In this document: positions 48,478 through 62,180 of the stretch, piece by piece
How the letters are laid out: every line of letters begins with the position of its first letter
How positions within the stretch are numbered: the stretch's first letter is position 1
Origin: Oscheius onirici
Taxonomy: Eukaryota > Nematoda > Chromadorea > Rhabditida > Rhabditidae
Assembly (NCBI GenBank): GCA_932521025.1
Contig: OW051473.1
Location: 5,394,001-5,458,000, forward strand
DNA: 64,000 nt
Reading direction: 5' to 3'
The notes under the pieces: generated by a model
Databases searched by the model: none
What the model was told of the DNA's origin: nothing
What the model saw: the letters and a program-made list of their open reading frames with translations, nothing else
Program-made: the position numbers and the translations under genes

Positions 48478-51400
48478 TTATTTGCGGACTGGATGATGAT
48501 CGTGATGGCCGCCATCCGCCTCGGTTGCATGATCGGCGCTAGCTGACAACGAAATAATGTGATCTTAAACTGTTATACTTTTTGGTTGGAAGACAGCATG
48601 ACCATGCTCGTCGTGAGCTTCATCAGGGTGACCAGCATCACTGTGTTCTGTATGTGAACCCACTTCAACAATCTGAAAAGTGAGTTCAAGTTGGTTCTGA
48701 TGTTATAACCTCGTGGTGGGCTTCTTCGTGACTGTGAGAGCCTCCAAGAATGTGGGGAGACAGAATCTCGACAAGCATCTTTTCCTCAGACGCAATACGT
48801 GGAGATAAGATGTGAGGAGACAAAACAACGACTCCTAATGTCTCACCAGACATGACGTGGGGAGATAGAAACTCTAGATAATGGGTAAATTAGATATTTC
48901 ACGTAGTTACTTGGGCTGAGTACGAAGATAACAAGAGCTTCCGGAGAAAGAATTTTGGGCTCAAGGAAATGGGGAGTAAGCACTTCGGCTATCTGAAGAC
49001 ACTTGCTAACGCGATACCAGTTTAACGTACGAAAGCTTCTGGAATGAGGACCCATGCTTGCAAAGCTCTTGGAGACAGCACTTCAGCGCGGAATGCTCCC
49101 GGACTGAGGATTCTTGCAACTAATGCTGATGGAGATAGAACTGTGGCGATGAAAGCTCTTGGAGACAGTGTGTGAACCTGAAAGTGGTTGTATATTTAAT
49201 TCAATAGGTTTTCTTACCGTAAGAGCCTCCGGATTAATAATCTCGCCGACGAACGCTCGCGGAGACAAAGTTACAATCTCTAACGCCGAGCCTTGATTGA
49301 TGAAGTTTGTGAAAGCAATTGGTTGCAGTGTCAACCATTCAACCCCGGAATGAGCATCTCCTTCGGCAGCATGACCAGCTTGTCTTTTTCTACGTCCTGA
49401 AGTAAATCTTTCTCTCGATTTATAAAACGTCAAACCTCCCCAGAAAGGCCAATCTCTTCTTCCATATTGAGCAATTTCCCTGATTTGTTTCTCTACCCAT
49501 TTGTCTTTTTCTTCCTTAGTCATGGCACCCAAAGCAGTAGTATTCATCCCTCGACTATTAGTAACTAAACACGCAGTATTTTCAAAACCTTAATGACTTA
49601 CATTTCTTATTTGCATACATGAGATCCATTTGTTCTTTAGTGAGATAGGCGTAACCGTATCGGTCAAAGTCGTCATTCTGTTCGTCACTGAAGGAGCGTT
49701 TGGCTCTGCAAGATTATTATAATCTGCTATAAATTTTTCACTACCTTATCCAGTTGTGATCGTGCTTGCTCAGATCTTGCATCAGAGGGTAGTGTACATT
49801 ATTCAGATCCGTCATTACACTTTTCATTGAATCTAATGCTTCGTCCAATGCCTCTGATCCTCCACTCAATTCCAAAATCATTTCGAGCATGTTTTGTTGG
49901 TACCGCTTGTCGGAAGTAACAATCTGAAAAACACATTTCATTAATCTTCCTCATGTTTATGTTTGAGTGACCAGTTGACCGGCCCCCCGCGTTTTTGCTC
50001 GATGTGGCCTGCATGGACAAACCGGCTGTTGATTTGCCGCACCCTTTCACTGAGCGGATCAACCTGGACATAATATGATACATATTGACCGAGGCTGAAG
50101 ACAAATTGATAACCCACATCCAACATGTCTGGAACAGAGAAGAAACCATCATCTTGGAAGGAAAATACTGTAGGCGAAAGAAGGCGATTTTTGGTTTTCT
50201 TGTCGGGCAAGATGGAGAAAAGACGAGGAGACATGATCGAGAGTTTTCCGTTCGCAAAGTGTGGATCATTTTGATGTTTTGCCTGGAAGCACATTGCTTT
50301 TGAAAGGAAGGGAAATGTGTTACCGCGAAGGTATTGACTTGCTCTAGGACATCTGCCAGTATATCTGACGCATCCTTCTGAACCTGCGGGTCTTCGCTCA
50401 TTATACCATACTTCTTCATCAGGCTCTTGTTCTCATCGTTGATCAATTTAAAGTAAGCTTTGACTACGTCAGCTTTGTCAACATAATCTTTGATCTGCCT
50501 CAGTTTCTCGATATTAGGAAATCCAGCAGAACTTCCACCTTAGACTTTTTTAATTAATAATAGATGAAGAACATACCAACAAAGTTCTTGAGATAAGTCA
50601 AGGCGAGTTTTGAGTAATCAAGTGCTGGCTTAGTTCCAACTATTGGAATAATTGGATCAGGTTCAACTTTCCGCTTCTCTCTTCGGTTTTTTATTTGGAG
50701 TCGCTCCATTCCGAGAATGTTTCGTTCTAGTTGTTCTTCAATTCTCTTGGTGGCCACCTAAAACTTTGCTGAACAACCGGCACTTTAACGTACTCTAGCT
50801 GCCCGTATTCTACTCCTCTTCTTCTTTTCCCTTTCTTCCTTCAGGAACAGATCCCAAGCTTCCTCAATCGCATCTCTTTTCTCTCTTCTGATTCTATGTT
50901 GGGCGCGAATAGGATTCTTGACCCATCCGTATCCGGACTTGAAATACAGACCTTTTCTTGATTTTAAATGAGGATTCTGTTGCTGTTTTGTGTCGTAGAT
51001 ACTCTTCTGCTTGATTTGAGACGTACTGTAGCCACCGATCGACGGTGCAACAGGAGAACTTGTTGCTTTCTTGATTGATATGTTCACTACCGGCTTTTGT
51101 CTCGAATGTACTTCTACACTTTCCTTCTGCTGATAGTCTCTAGCATCAAACACTGACACAGCACATTTCGCCAAATCCACGGTCGATTTGGCACTTTTCT
51201 CGCACTGTTGGTAGACTTGGCTTTCAATCCAGGACGTATCTTCTAGTGCCGATCTGGCTTTCATCTAAATCACAGTTACAAATACTCCATACTTAACTTA
51301 CTTTTATTAATCCTCGGACAGTTCCAAGATACCACAACTGTCGTAGTTTTTCTTTGTCTAAGTTGTAATAAACTGACTTTCCCTTTGATTGGACAGGATC

Positions 51401-51515
51401 TATTTGAACTGCTGCTGCCATATTGAAAACTAAAAAAAACATTCACATTAAATAGAACAACGTTTTTACAAGTGGCAGTTGACAGAATAGTTAACAGAAG
51501 ATTCGTGGCTGCCAT
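48478..51515 (-). CDS. Moulting-cycle (MLT-10-like) secreted protein
   Basis: A nematode-specific extracellular family tied to cuticle shedding. Start ATG 51513-51515 gives a signal peptide ([15 protein letters not shown]) split by the first intron. A long basic and coiled-coil middle follows ([20 protein letters not shown], then [18 protein letters not shown]). A family core, [20 protein letters not shown], continues [13 protein letters not shown] at about 50130-50250. A further exon includes [13 protein letters not shown]. The C-terminal third is a run of LSP repeats ([41 protein letters not shown]), the hallmark of this family. The end is His/Asp-rich ([12 protein letters not shown]). More than ten exons; individual boundaries in 49550-50800 were not all fixed. 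The C. elegans family is called mlt-10/mltn. Confidence 0.88.
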
Positions 51516-53337
51516 CCATCCATGAGGTTTATTACCAGCCCTGAAAGTAAAAGTCGAGGTTGCGTTGGTCTGGTTTTAGTTCTAAGCAGCAGGCGGAGCT
51601 TACTAATGGTCATTTCTGGCGGGAGTCACTTTTTGCAACGTTTTTGAAATATGCACCTGTCATGATGAACTCGGCGGCAGCTGGAAGCGGGATGAACGGA
51701 ACGCGAGTGGACAGCCGGCTGGCATGATAATTGTTGCCCAGTTACCGGTCAGTATGGGTCACGTGATACTTGTTTCAAGTGCGAAACGTCGCTCTATTAG
51801 GCTATTACGAAACTGCCGATTTCGAGACTACGTCAATTTTTAGAAACAAAACACAGATCTAACGAAAAGGTATTTTAATAGAGCTTCCTAACTTATGTTG
51901 TATGTTTTATTGGTTGTATTTGACCTCCTCGTAACACAAAAGCTGCTTACTCTGTTCTCAAACGAAGGAGTTCACTGAGGATTCACATAATTTACCTACG
52001 TTTCTGGTTAAACAGAGTTAAATCTCGAAATATAGTTGTGGAAGAAGCCTATGGGATACACAGAACGATGAAGAACCAAAGAGTATACTGAATGAAACTC
52101 GACACAGTCGTTAGATAAAGAATACTATCAAGAAGAAGTTATTTGTCCATAGAAAAGACTTCCGGGGGCCGTGCGAGCGCGGTGAAGAGAAGCGTGAAAT
52201 CAAAAATACGCTTCTACCGGCAGCCTACCGGCCTTTATACGGCAGAGCAGCCTGTATCAAAATGCTGAAAGCGAGGAGAATCCCGGATATCCGTCCCTGC
52301 CTCACAATGAGATTATTGCGCAAGTCGCGATAAACCGCGTTTTCTCAAAAGGCGAGGTGCATCATAGGAAGGAAAGAGGAGGCGATTGGCCCAGTTAAGG
52401 ATGAAGACTCTTGTACGTGATGCACCATTGAGTCTTCGAAAGGGCAGCTGAGGAGGAACATGTGGACGGGATTACGTTCAAAATTTCGGTCACCGGTCAA
52501 AATCTTTCTTCGCATTTGCATAAGTCGTCCCTGGAAACTACTTTTCAATGGATTAATACTATTCAAGATCGATCCTCGATGTCTGGTGTTGATTGCAGTT
52601 ATGTTTACTCTAATTAATCCTAGAGTGAAAAACCCAAACAGTCAAGTTCGACAACCACAGGGCGCTTCATACGAAAGAGGGACCTAAAGTTATATAGATA
52701 AAGTTTGAGTAAAACAAGATAAAGTTGTCAGATAGCTGTATGAATCTTAGTCTAAGAAAGCTCTAGAACACCGACCCAAGAAACCTACTTTTAGACTATG
52801 AACTCGATGTGCGGTATGCTTGGCAGAGCCGGTTGGGGATTGTTGTCAAACGACTGGATATGATACCCGCTAGCCTCTGCCCTCATCATTAGATGACCGG
52901 TTTGCAGCCAGAGGGCACGAGCAGACGAGACTATTTGATGTGACAGTTATTGGAAGCTAGTTTATTCAATCCCATTTTCCCGCAAATCCTTATACGAAGT
53001 ACAGGGCCAAGTGAATCACACAACTAAAATGAATGAAAGTGATAAAAACTTACATGTGCTTCTGGAATAGACGTTCAGACAGGCGTGTCTGGTCGGAGCA
53101 AACATGTACTGCAAAGTTGCTCAATGACGCCACTGTTACGACCAGGAAGATTCGACGCTTTACGGTCGTACACAAAGGTGTCAAAGTTTGTATTATTTGC
53201 TATCCTTGTTTGGATCATAGATTTGATTGTATGAGCGTAGCTTCCCTTTCCGGGTATTTGATGACGTGAACTAAACAAAATAAATCTTTATTTCCTTATG
53301 ACAAAAACAAATATTTTGAAGCTCGGTTTGTTTACCG
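51516..53337. other. 1.8-kb intergenic region
   Basis: Upstream of the moulting-cycle gene and downstream of the bestrophin stop. A local repeat of CTACCGGC-like sequence occurs at about 52213-52230. No exon is supported; the open frames at 52345-52687 lie on opposite strands without splice structure. Confidence 0.4.
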
Positions 53338-54953
53338 TTAGTTGTCCTTCTCTTCTTCAATGTCTCCTTGGTTCTTATTTCTGCAAAAATGTTTCAAGTA
53401 CCCTACTTAAGGCACGTGTCAAACCTCTTGGCGTCCATGGCTCTCACCAATAGGCCGAATCTTTGGCGTTGACCTTTCTTCTCATCGATAAGCTTCTCAG
53501 TTTCCTTGAAATCCTCGTGGGTAATGAGCTTCATTTCATTCTCTGGTATCGTGAAGGAGGCCAAGTGTGACTTCGGAATGATATCCTGAATTAAATATTT
53601 TCCACCCTCGTGATTCGAATCACCTGAATCTTGAACGAGGCGCGGGTGTGAGGGATCGTCGGGTACATTTCACTGCCAATTGAAGGGCACTGGTCAGCTA
53701 GCTCGGTGGCCATCATATGAGCAATAGCAGTGTTGCGGTCAAGAACGTAGTTGAGTTCTGAAAAATTTTGTTTAGACATAAATTCTGTTCAAGCTGACCA
53801 AAGTCGTCATCATCTTCTCCAAAGGGATTCATCAAATACTGTCCGACTTTCAACCATCCGAGGTAGAAAAGCATTTGGAATGTGGTGAAGATAGGGAAGA
53901 GAATGGTAATTTCCTGACATCATATTTTACTGTCATCATTTTCGGAAGTTTACCTTTTCCATTGACTTTTGGTCGAGTTTGGGCTGTCTTCCGATTAGAC
54001 AAATGAAGAAGTATCCGTAAGTGGCAATGGCAACTACTTGGGTATAAACCAGAGGAATCTTAACCCAGTCGTAGACAAAAAGCATCGCAAAACCATCACG
54101 ATAACTGTAGACCTGAAACGGTTGCGGTTTAATAGAGTCGCGTTCTACTTGGCGAAAACATTAGGAACGCGAACGCAATCCTATTGTTGACGACACATAC
54201 CTGTTTCAGGAGCATATCCATTTGGATGGTATCGATTACCTTGTTCTGGTACTGTTTCTTGATCAGGTTAATAATCCAGATGATGGGAACGAACCTGAAC
54301 ACAACGAGTTACGAGAAACGTTAGATTTACCATTTTCCCTGAGGTGCATCAAGATTCATGTACATGTCATACTCTTCCTCAGTCATAAGCTTAGCCTCTA
54401 CCATGTGTCTGACTTTGGGGAAACGTTTAAGAGTACGAACGGAAATTCCAGACCAGGCAATGGCAGCCTAAAACTGTTGTGTTTTTGTTAAGAGTCAGTC
54501 TTACCTGCAAGCTGGACCAGCGAGCAATAGCCTGACGGACAGCAAGATTTTCGGGGCCGGGAAGACAAGCCGAGACCATCATCATCATTTTATCGGGCCA
54601 CGAGATCCAGTTGAACTGCTCCCACCTGAAACCAATTGCTGATGAAAAGAAAAACAGTTACCATCTGGCAACAATCACGGAAACGAAGAAACCGAGCAAG
54701 AATGAGAGGGGAATGTATTGAGATCCGATTTCGCACCAGTTGATCCATCCCGTGAAGTATTCCTTCTGTTGCTCATCCAGAACATACCACTGAACACTGC
54801 TTTCACAAGTTTTCCTTAAAATGTACCTGAACAGCAAGAACCACGTAGTAAGCAGCGTAGAAAGCAATCATGTCTTTCAACACGGCTTTCCATAGCGATC
54901 CACGCCATCTCAGCATCAACGAGGAAAACTCCTCGTCGTACGAGATAGTCATT
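53338..54953 (-). CDS. Bestrophin chloride channel
   Basis: A pentameric calcium-regulated anion channel; the family is greatly expanded in C. elegans (best genes). Start ATG 54951-54953 gives [20 protein letters not shown], with the conserved RWRGS before helix 1. The selectivity-region segment is [20 protein letters not shown]. Further blocks are [39 protein letters not shown], and the calcium-clasp acidic run [20 protein letters not shown]. The protein is short for a bestrophin: after the channel core (to about residue 370) it ends EEEKDN at TAA 53338-53340. In the first intron a nearer TGAAAGCAG is skipped for the next TTCAG, which preserves the frame (WYVLDEQQ). Confidence 0.93.
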
Positions 54954-56538
54954 TTGATCCTCTCTGCAAAACTAAGAATCCAAACAGTAAGGGTGTTGTT
55001 TTAAAGGTAGCGGTTATAATGCATGAACCGAGCTCATTCCGTACTTTGATTAAAAGCGGTTCACACAGCGATTCCTTCTTTCGGAATGTGTTTTCTCCGC
55101 TCACAAAACTAGTTTGTTAAGAACTGAGTCAGAAAGCCAATGATTTGCTTTACACAATCAAAGACTCTCGACCTGTTGCAGAAATAAAGGAAAATGAAAA
55201 GCTGATATCAGAGAATAGAAGTTGGAGAAAGCAGAAAAAGGAAATGAGCGCGCTCAGGCCGGCATTACAGTGATAGGCAACTGTAACAGAAGAATTGTAA
55301 ACATGTTGGTTGATTTATCGACCAGTTCTTCAGAAACATTAGTAAAAGGGTCGACCAAGATACAAAAGATGATTTAAAAAGTTCAAAATAATCTGCCAAG
55401 AGGTTCTCACTCTCGAAGGCCACGATGGCGTATTCTATTCGAGGAACTGGTTTTTGACTTTGTTCAAGGTGCTTTATTGCGATTTTCAGCTTTGCCTGAG
55501 GTCGAGGAGGACTTTAACGCTATAGTTCAAACCCACTTGCGCACGGATTCACAAAGGTTATTCTCTAAAAACGAAAATTTGGATTCTTTTTAAGATCTGA
55601 GAGTTTTTGAAAGATTATCTAATGCAAATATAACGTGTTGTCAAAATATTTGAAGATTATATTATCACAATGAACAGGAGTAACTGAACTCGGGCAGGGT
55701 TGTCATCAATTGAAAGGAAAGGCTTTCATTTTTTGATTCGCCCTCTTTATAATCATCATCGTAGCTGCAAAAGGAAACACTCGTTTACCAAACTCCGAGT
55801 GACTTCACTTGGAGTGGAAAATGACATAGATGTTTCGTGACTCATCAGGAGCCGAAGGAATCGGATGCTAGTAATTTGAGCAGACCAGGATCGGAATCGA
55901 AGGTCGCACTGACAAGAAATTGGACAAAAAGTAAGAAGTCGACCGATGGCCTTCAAGATTGATACGAATATGGGTAGCAACTGATAGAACGCTATAAGGT
56001 AAGAAGCAAGAAGCTTACAGAACGGTTGAAATGGGTAACTGGCCGACTTGTTCTACGCATTGATGCAATTTCGCTAAAATCATGTGGTGAAGAACTGTTT
56101 GTACGATGGCAATTGTGATAGAAAAGTGGCGATTTAGGCGTTGGTGCCCTTGCCGCATACGCGCAAGGCATGACCAGCAGAAGCTGGAGGCCCAGTGGTA
56201 ATCAGAGACTGCTTGGAACAGTAGTAACGATGTAGATCGGGGCAAATAATGTTTGGGTAAAACGTTGGCCTTGGCGGCCAATTGCGGACAGATAAGACGA
56301 TCGGAAGGAGGCGCACTTCGGAGAATTCAGACCTGCGCGGTATGGTCACAGTTCTCGTAGCAGACTAATGAACTGTGGCTACATAACAATCTAAAGAGGT
56401 CTGTTCCGGTGCATATGTTTCCCGATTCATTGCAGCCTTTTGATGCTGGATTTGCAGCTTTGAGCGGAAGAAATTCAAAATATGAACAAACAGAGTCAAA
56501 ACAGACATTTATATAAGCAGAAAAAAGTTAAAGTACAT
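54954..56538. other. 1.6-kb intergenic region with one orphan open frame
   Basis: Upstream of bestrophin and downstream of the carnitine acyltransferase stop. Contains an open plus-strand frame at 55378-55593 (see separate entry). No other exon is supported. Confidence 0.4.
55378..55593 (+). other. Orphan open frame with protein-like sequence, no start codon
   Basis: Seventy-one sense codons between stops, with good amphipathic composition: RWRILFEELVFDFVQGALLR then FSALPEVEEDFNAIVQTHLR. A donor-like AAAG|GTTATT follows at 55558. There is no ATG and no clear partner exon within 1 kb. Could be a relic exon, an exon of an unseen gene, or chance. Confidence 0.3.
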
Positions 56539-58884
56539 TTAAATATTGGAATGAGGTTTCAGCAGAATCTTTCCCAGCTTATCAAAAGCCCATGTCAAAT
56601 TCTCGCCATAAGCGTCGATGTTGCTCTTGGAATTGCGGAAGTCCGTTGCAACCAGAACAATGCTGAAACTCAGATTCTGCTCGATTTTACACTTTTTCAT
56701 ACGTGGTCTTTCCGATTCGATAGAAAGTACCATAACCATCAGGTCTCATAGCACAGACGTATCCATATCCTCCAATCTCGTTGTCAGTCATATACCCAGT
56801 AAAGCTGTAACAAGAAAGTGTTTCTGTTCTTTTGATTCAAAAGACCTTGTCGAGAGTAGAAAGTTGCCTCCTCCGCCAGTCAGCTTCCAAACCTCGTCTT
56901 CCATGAATTCGGGTAATTTCTGTTTTGGAGAGCATCCATTGTTGAACTCTTCGAGTGTTAATCGTAATCCAAGTAAGTGACGATCAATTCCTTTTCCGTC
57001 CATGGCCATGGCCATAAAATCATTATGAGCATCGTAAGCAGCTTGGAAAAGCTTCAATAGGTCAGTCTCCTTAATTGTGCATTTTTACACCCCTCGTGAA
57101 GTGATCTTACTGCAGAGCCGTTCATTACTGCCCGTCCAAAAGACACCATCTCTTGGGTACAACCGCGAATTGTCTCTGTCCTGCCGTGGTAAAATTTACG
57201 TGTTGATGCGGTCTCATAAATCGGAGCGAATCTAAAAGTTGTTAATTACTGAGATGTGATCACAAATTACCGGCCATGGGTTTTCAAGAAAGACAATTGC
57301 ATCGCAATTTGCACGACAGTATCAATGTAGATTTTCGCCTTGCGCATGGCATCATTACCGAAACCGTTGTAGCGAACAACTCGAACACGGTGAGAGTCTT
57401 TCTGAACAGTGCAACAGGTGCCAAGTACTCCATCAACAAACCAATTTCCTGAAGTCATCTTCCGCCTCGGAGATAGCACTGATAAGCTCTTTTGACAAAT
57501 CGAACTGTAGTTCTTCAGGGTGTGATACTGTCCAAGGTTCCTACAAATATATCATTAGATCAAGTTTTGGTTTGTGCCTACTATCGGAGACCAAACAGTT
57601 TTCCGAATCCTCGTAGCGGCGTCGTCTCCCGCATGAAGGATTGCAATCGCGTCAACATTACTGTGCTGAAACAGTTTCCGATTTTGGTTTTATTGTCTCG
57701 ACATACGTCGCCTTGAACCGCAGTTTGACCGTCAGCAAAAACCACAATGTTCAGACACTTATCTTGCCAATAATAGCGTTCGCTTCCAGTCATGGCAGCC
57801 ATCTGCATGCCTTCTTCAGTAGGATATGTCTCATCGGCTAGCGTCACACTAAAGATGGCTTGTTCTTCCTCTTTGAGTGAGTCCGAACAAGTCGCGTTCT
57901 GAAGGAGCAAGCTGCGATTCTTAAACCTTCAACTTTAGCCTAATCAAATGTTCAAATAACCTTTGCCCACTTATCTCTGTGAGATGTAGTAAGCGAGACT
58001 ACACAATGCTTGGCGGCACGAGTCGTTTTAAGAATATAGCTGAACACCTGAACAAAAATTTAAAATAGTTTTCAAGTTAGCGTACATGGTGCAACTGATC
58101 TGGTGAGATGACTTCGCCGTTCTTAACCATGTCCACTTTCCACAGTTGTCCTCTACAGATTACAGTTATGTGTGATGGACATGTTCCTTCGGCGGCTGAA
58201 GTAGTAACTGCGTTTATCACAAAATAGTCCTGCCTGTCTTGAAATATCTGGTCATGATATCCTTGGGAAGAGCGGGAACGCGAGTCGAGTTGAAGAGGAC
58301 ATAGTATTGGTGCATATCCCATGTCACCCCTCGACTCTTTGTAAGTGGGACCTTTTCTCTAAATCACTTAATACATTAGTACAAACAGGTTTTTACAGTC
58401 TGACACGCTCCCAGAACTTTGTCCACCAGTAAACAATATCAGCAGCGCGAGAGATTTGGGAACCCGGAAGTGGCGGGTACCGCGAATTCACCTGAAAACA
58501 GCTGCACTCTGTAAAAAGTGACATACCGCAGCGAGATTTGTGTAAGGAGCCAACGGTTCACGGATAGTAGTGTACGCGTCGTACCACCAGTCTTCGAGCT
58601 GAATGAACCGTTTTTGTAATTCCCGTTCCCTACCCAATTTCTTCGTTCTGCGGCTCTGTTTTCCAAAGCTTTCTGTAAGTTCGCTGCCAAGACTGACGTC
58701 CTAAACTCTTCAACAGACTTTTTGGTCTTGGCAAACTGTTCATCAGTTGCCAATGCTCTAGCTGCAAATGAAAAAGTTAATGTTTCCGAAAACAACTACC
58801 GCATTTCAGGTATTTGTCCAAAGTCTCATCAAGGGTCGGTACCGGTAAAGAAGGAAGGTTCGCTTGGTTAGAAAACGTTGACAT
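56539..58884 (-). CDS. Carnitine O-acyltransferase (octanoyltransferase-like), one-base frame break near C-terminus
   Basis: Transfers acyl groups between CoA and carnitine; the family serves peroxisomal and mitochondrial fatty-acid traffic. Start ATG 58882-58884 gives the family opening LPSLPVPTLDETLDKYL. Next come SVEEFRTSVLAANLQKALEN and GSQISRAADIVYWW. The active-site His lies in GDHSNVDAIAIL, after an intron (donor GGCGAC|GTATGT) is removed. The C-terminal catalytic half has MAMDGKGIDRHLLGLRLTLE, then FTGYMTDNEIGGYGYVCAMR. Near 56693-56697 (a run of five T on plus) the frame shifts by one base: one frame stops after TTYEKV, the other continues CKIEQNLSFSIVLVATDFRN to a normal end at 56539. 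One base too many in the run explains it. No mitochondrial targeting peptide or membrane helices are visible, favouring a soluble CROT/CRAT-type enzyme. Confidence 0.87.
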
Positions 58885-59483
58885 TTGATCTGGAACGGCG
58901 AAACTGATCTTGACTGAGGAACGGGGGTATAATTGCGGGCAATCGGGTGCACCAGCGACCGAATATCGGCTGTTAATAAAGAACAATGAGGTTATTTTCC
59001 AAACTAGGTTGGAATGCCGCAATCAGGTACAAAGGTCGTCTAAGACTTTCCGTAATTCGCTGCACGTGTTTTCCTATTATTTTGAAGCAGTGGCAGAAGA
59101 AAATGAAAGGGAGAGGTGTGCGTGTACTTGCAAGCATGCTTTAAAGCATTCCGATAAGGGAAAATTGAGAGTACAAAGTATGCGGGTTATTGTTTTTATC
59201 AGGGGCCACACTGTGACAGAGCAAAAACATCTTGATTTGTCTGTGTGGGTACGAGTCGGTGCAATACGGCAAAATTTTCAAAAAGAAGAGTTACGCATGA
59301 ATCAAAATAAAAACAGAAAATTTACCATTTTTTATAGGCAACGTTTGAAAAATCACAATGTTAACGACACATAGCATGTACCACCAAATACAGAACAAAT
59401 AGGTGAGATCATTGAAGGCTGAATATAAGGAAAATGTTTTGATTGTGACTAGAATACCGTGAGAAAAGGAGAGAGTCATAGCG
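58885..59483. other. Intergenic region between spas-1 and the carnitine acyltransferase
   Basis: About 600 bp; promoter of the acyltransferase and 3' UTR of spas-1. The plus-strand open frame here lacks any coding feature. Confidence 0.45.
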
Positions 59484-61255
<1,772 letters not shown>

Positions 61256-62180
61256 CCTGTACTAAAAATGATATAATTAAGAAAACAAGAAATAAAGTTT
61301 TAAAAAATTCATTTACAACTGGTTTGTTTGAAGTCTAAATAAGGTAAAAATGACTTTTGGTTAGGTTTTTGTGTTGAAATAAATTCACATGTGGGATGGA
61401 CTCTGCGTCTCTGCGTGTCTGCCTCAGCCAGGTAGCTTTTAACGGCTTGATCACAACAAAAGAGCTGGTTCACGTAAAAGTTTTGCTGGGTTCAAAAGTT
61501 ATTGGAATACATATCACACTGTCTTATCTAAAAGATGAAATCATTCTCAGGCATTTAGGAAAAATGGTCATTCTAAATGCGATGAATCATTCGTTTGTCG
61601 CCGATAACAGTTGCAAGAAAAAAGCATCAAATTACGGGTGCATATAAAATATATCGCTTTACTCCGCTAAATCGATTTCGAGCCTTTAAAATCAAAGGCA
61701 ATAGCGGTACGTTCTGCTTGCCTTTGCTCTAGCTACGCCCCTACTAGCAGTTCAACAAAGCTTTAGTGTATTTTGTATTTAGTATTGTATGTATACTTTT
61801 GTCTTGTCTTGAGGGTGCTGATCTTTCTTTGTTTTGTATTTCTCATACTATGGTTGGATTTGAGTTTTTGTTTTCTTAGTTGACTGTGAACTTACTCTGC
61901 GCCGAGACATTTTGCTGTGGGAGCCGATACGATTTCAAGAAAACGACCGCAGTCAACTTCTTGGAGCGGATCAATCCTTTCCCATTCCAGCCAAGGCCCC
62001 GTTTTTGTAGTTGGTCACCATGGTGAAGACTTTATTGTAAAAAGCACAGCGGAAAATGGATAGACATGACCACGTCGAAGAAAAATACAACCGGTAATCA
62101 GAGTGATGAAAACCCACAATCACAGGTTACAAAATGGCGTATTGGAAAACGAGAGTACCAGTTGAAGAGGGTAGAAATGT
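61256..62180. other. Intergenic region between CPT1-like gene and spas-1
   Basis: 925 bp with the spas-1 promoter and the CPT 3' UTR. Nothing else recognisable. Confidence 0.45.

Noticed and set aside
49799..50446. Minus-strand open frame of 215 codons
   Set aside because: Reads through introns of the moulting-cycle gene; only parts of it match the spliced protein.
58910..59374. Plus-strand open frame of 154 codons
   Set aside because: Overlaps the first exon of the carnitine acyltransferase on the other strand and has no supporting features.
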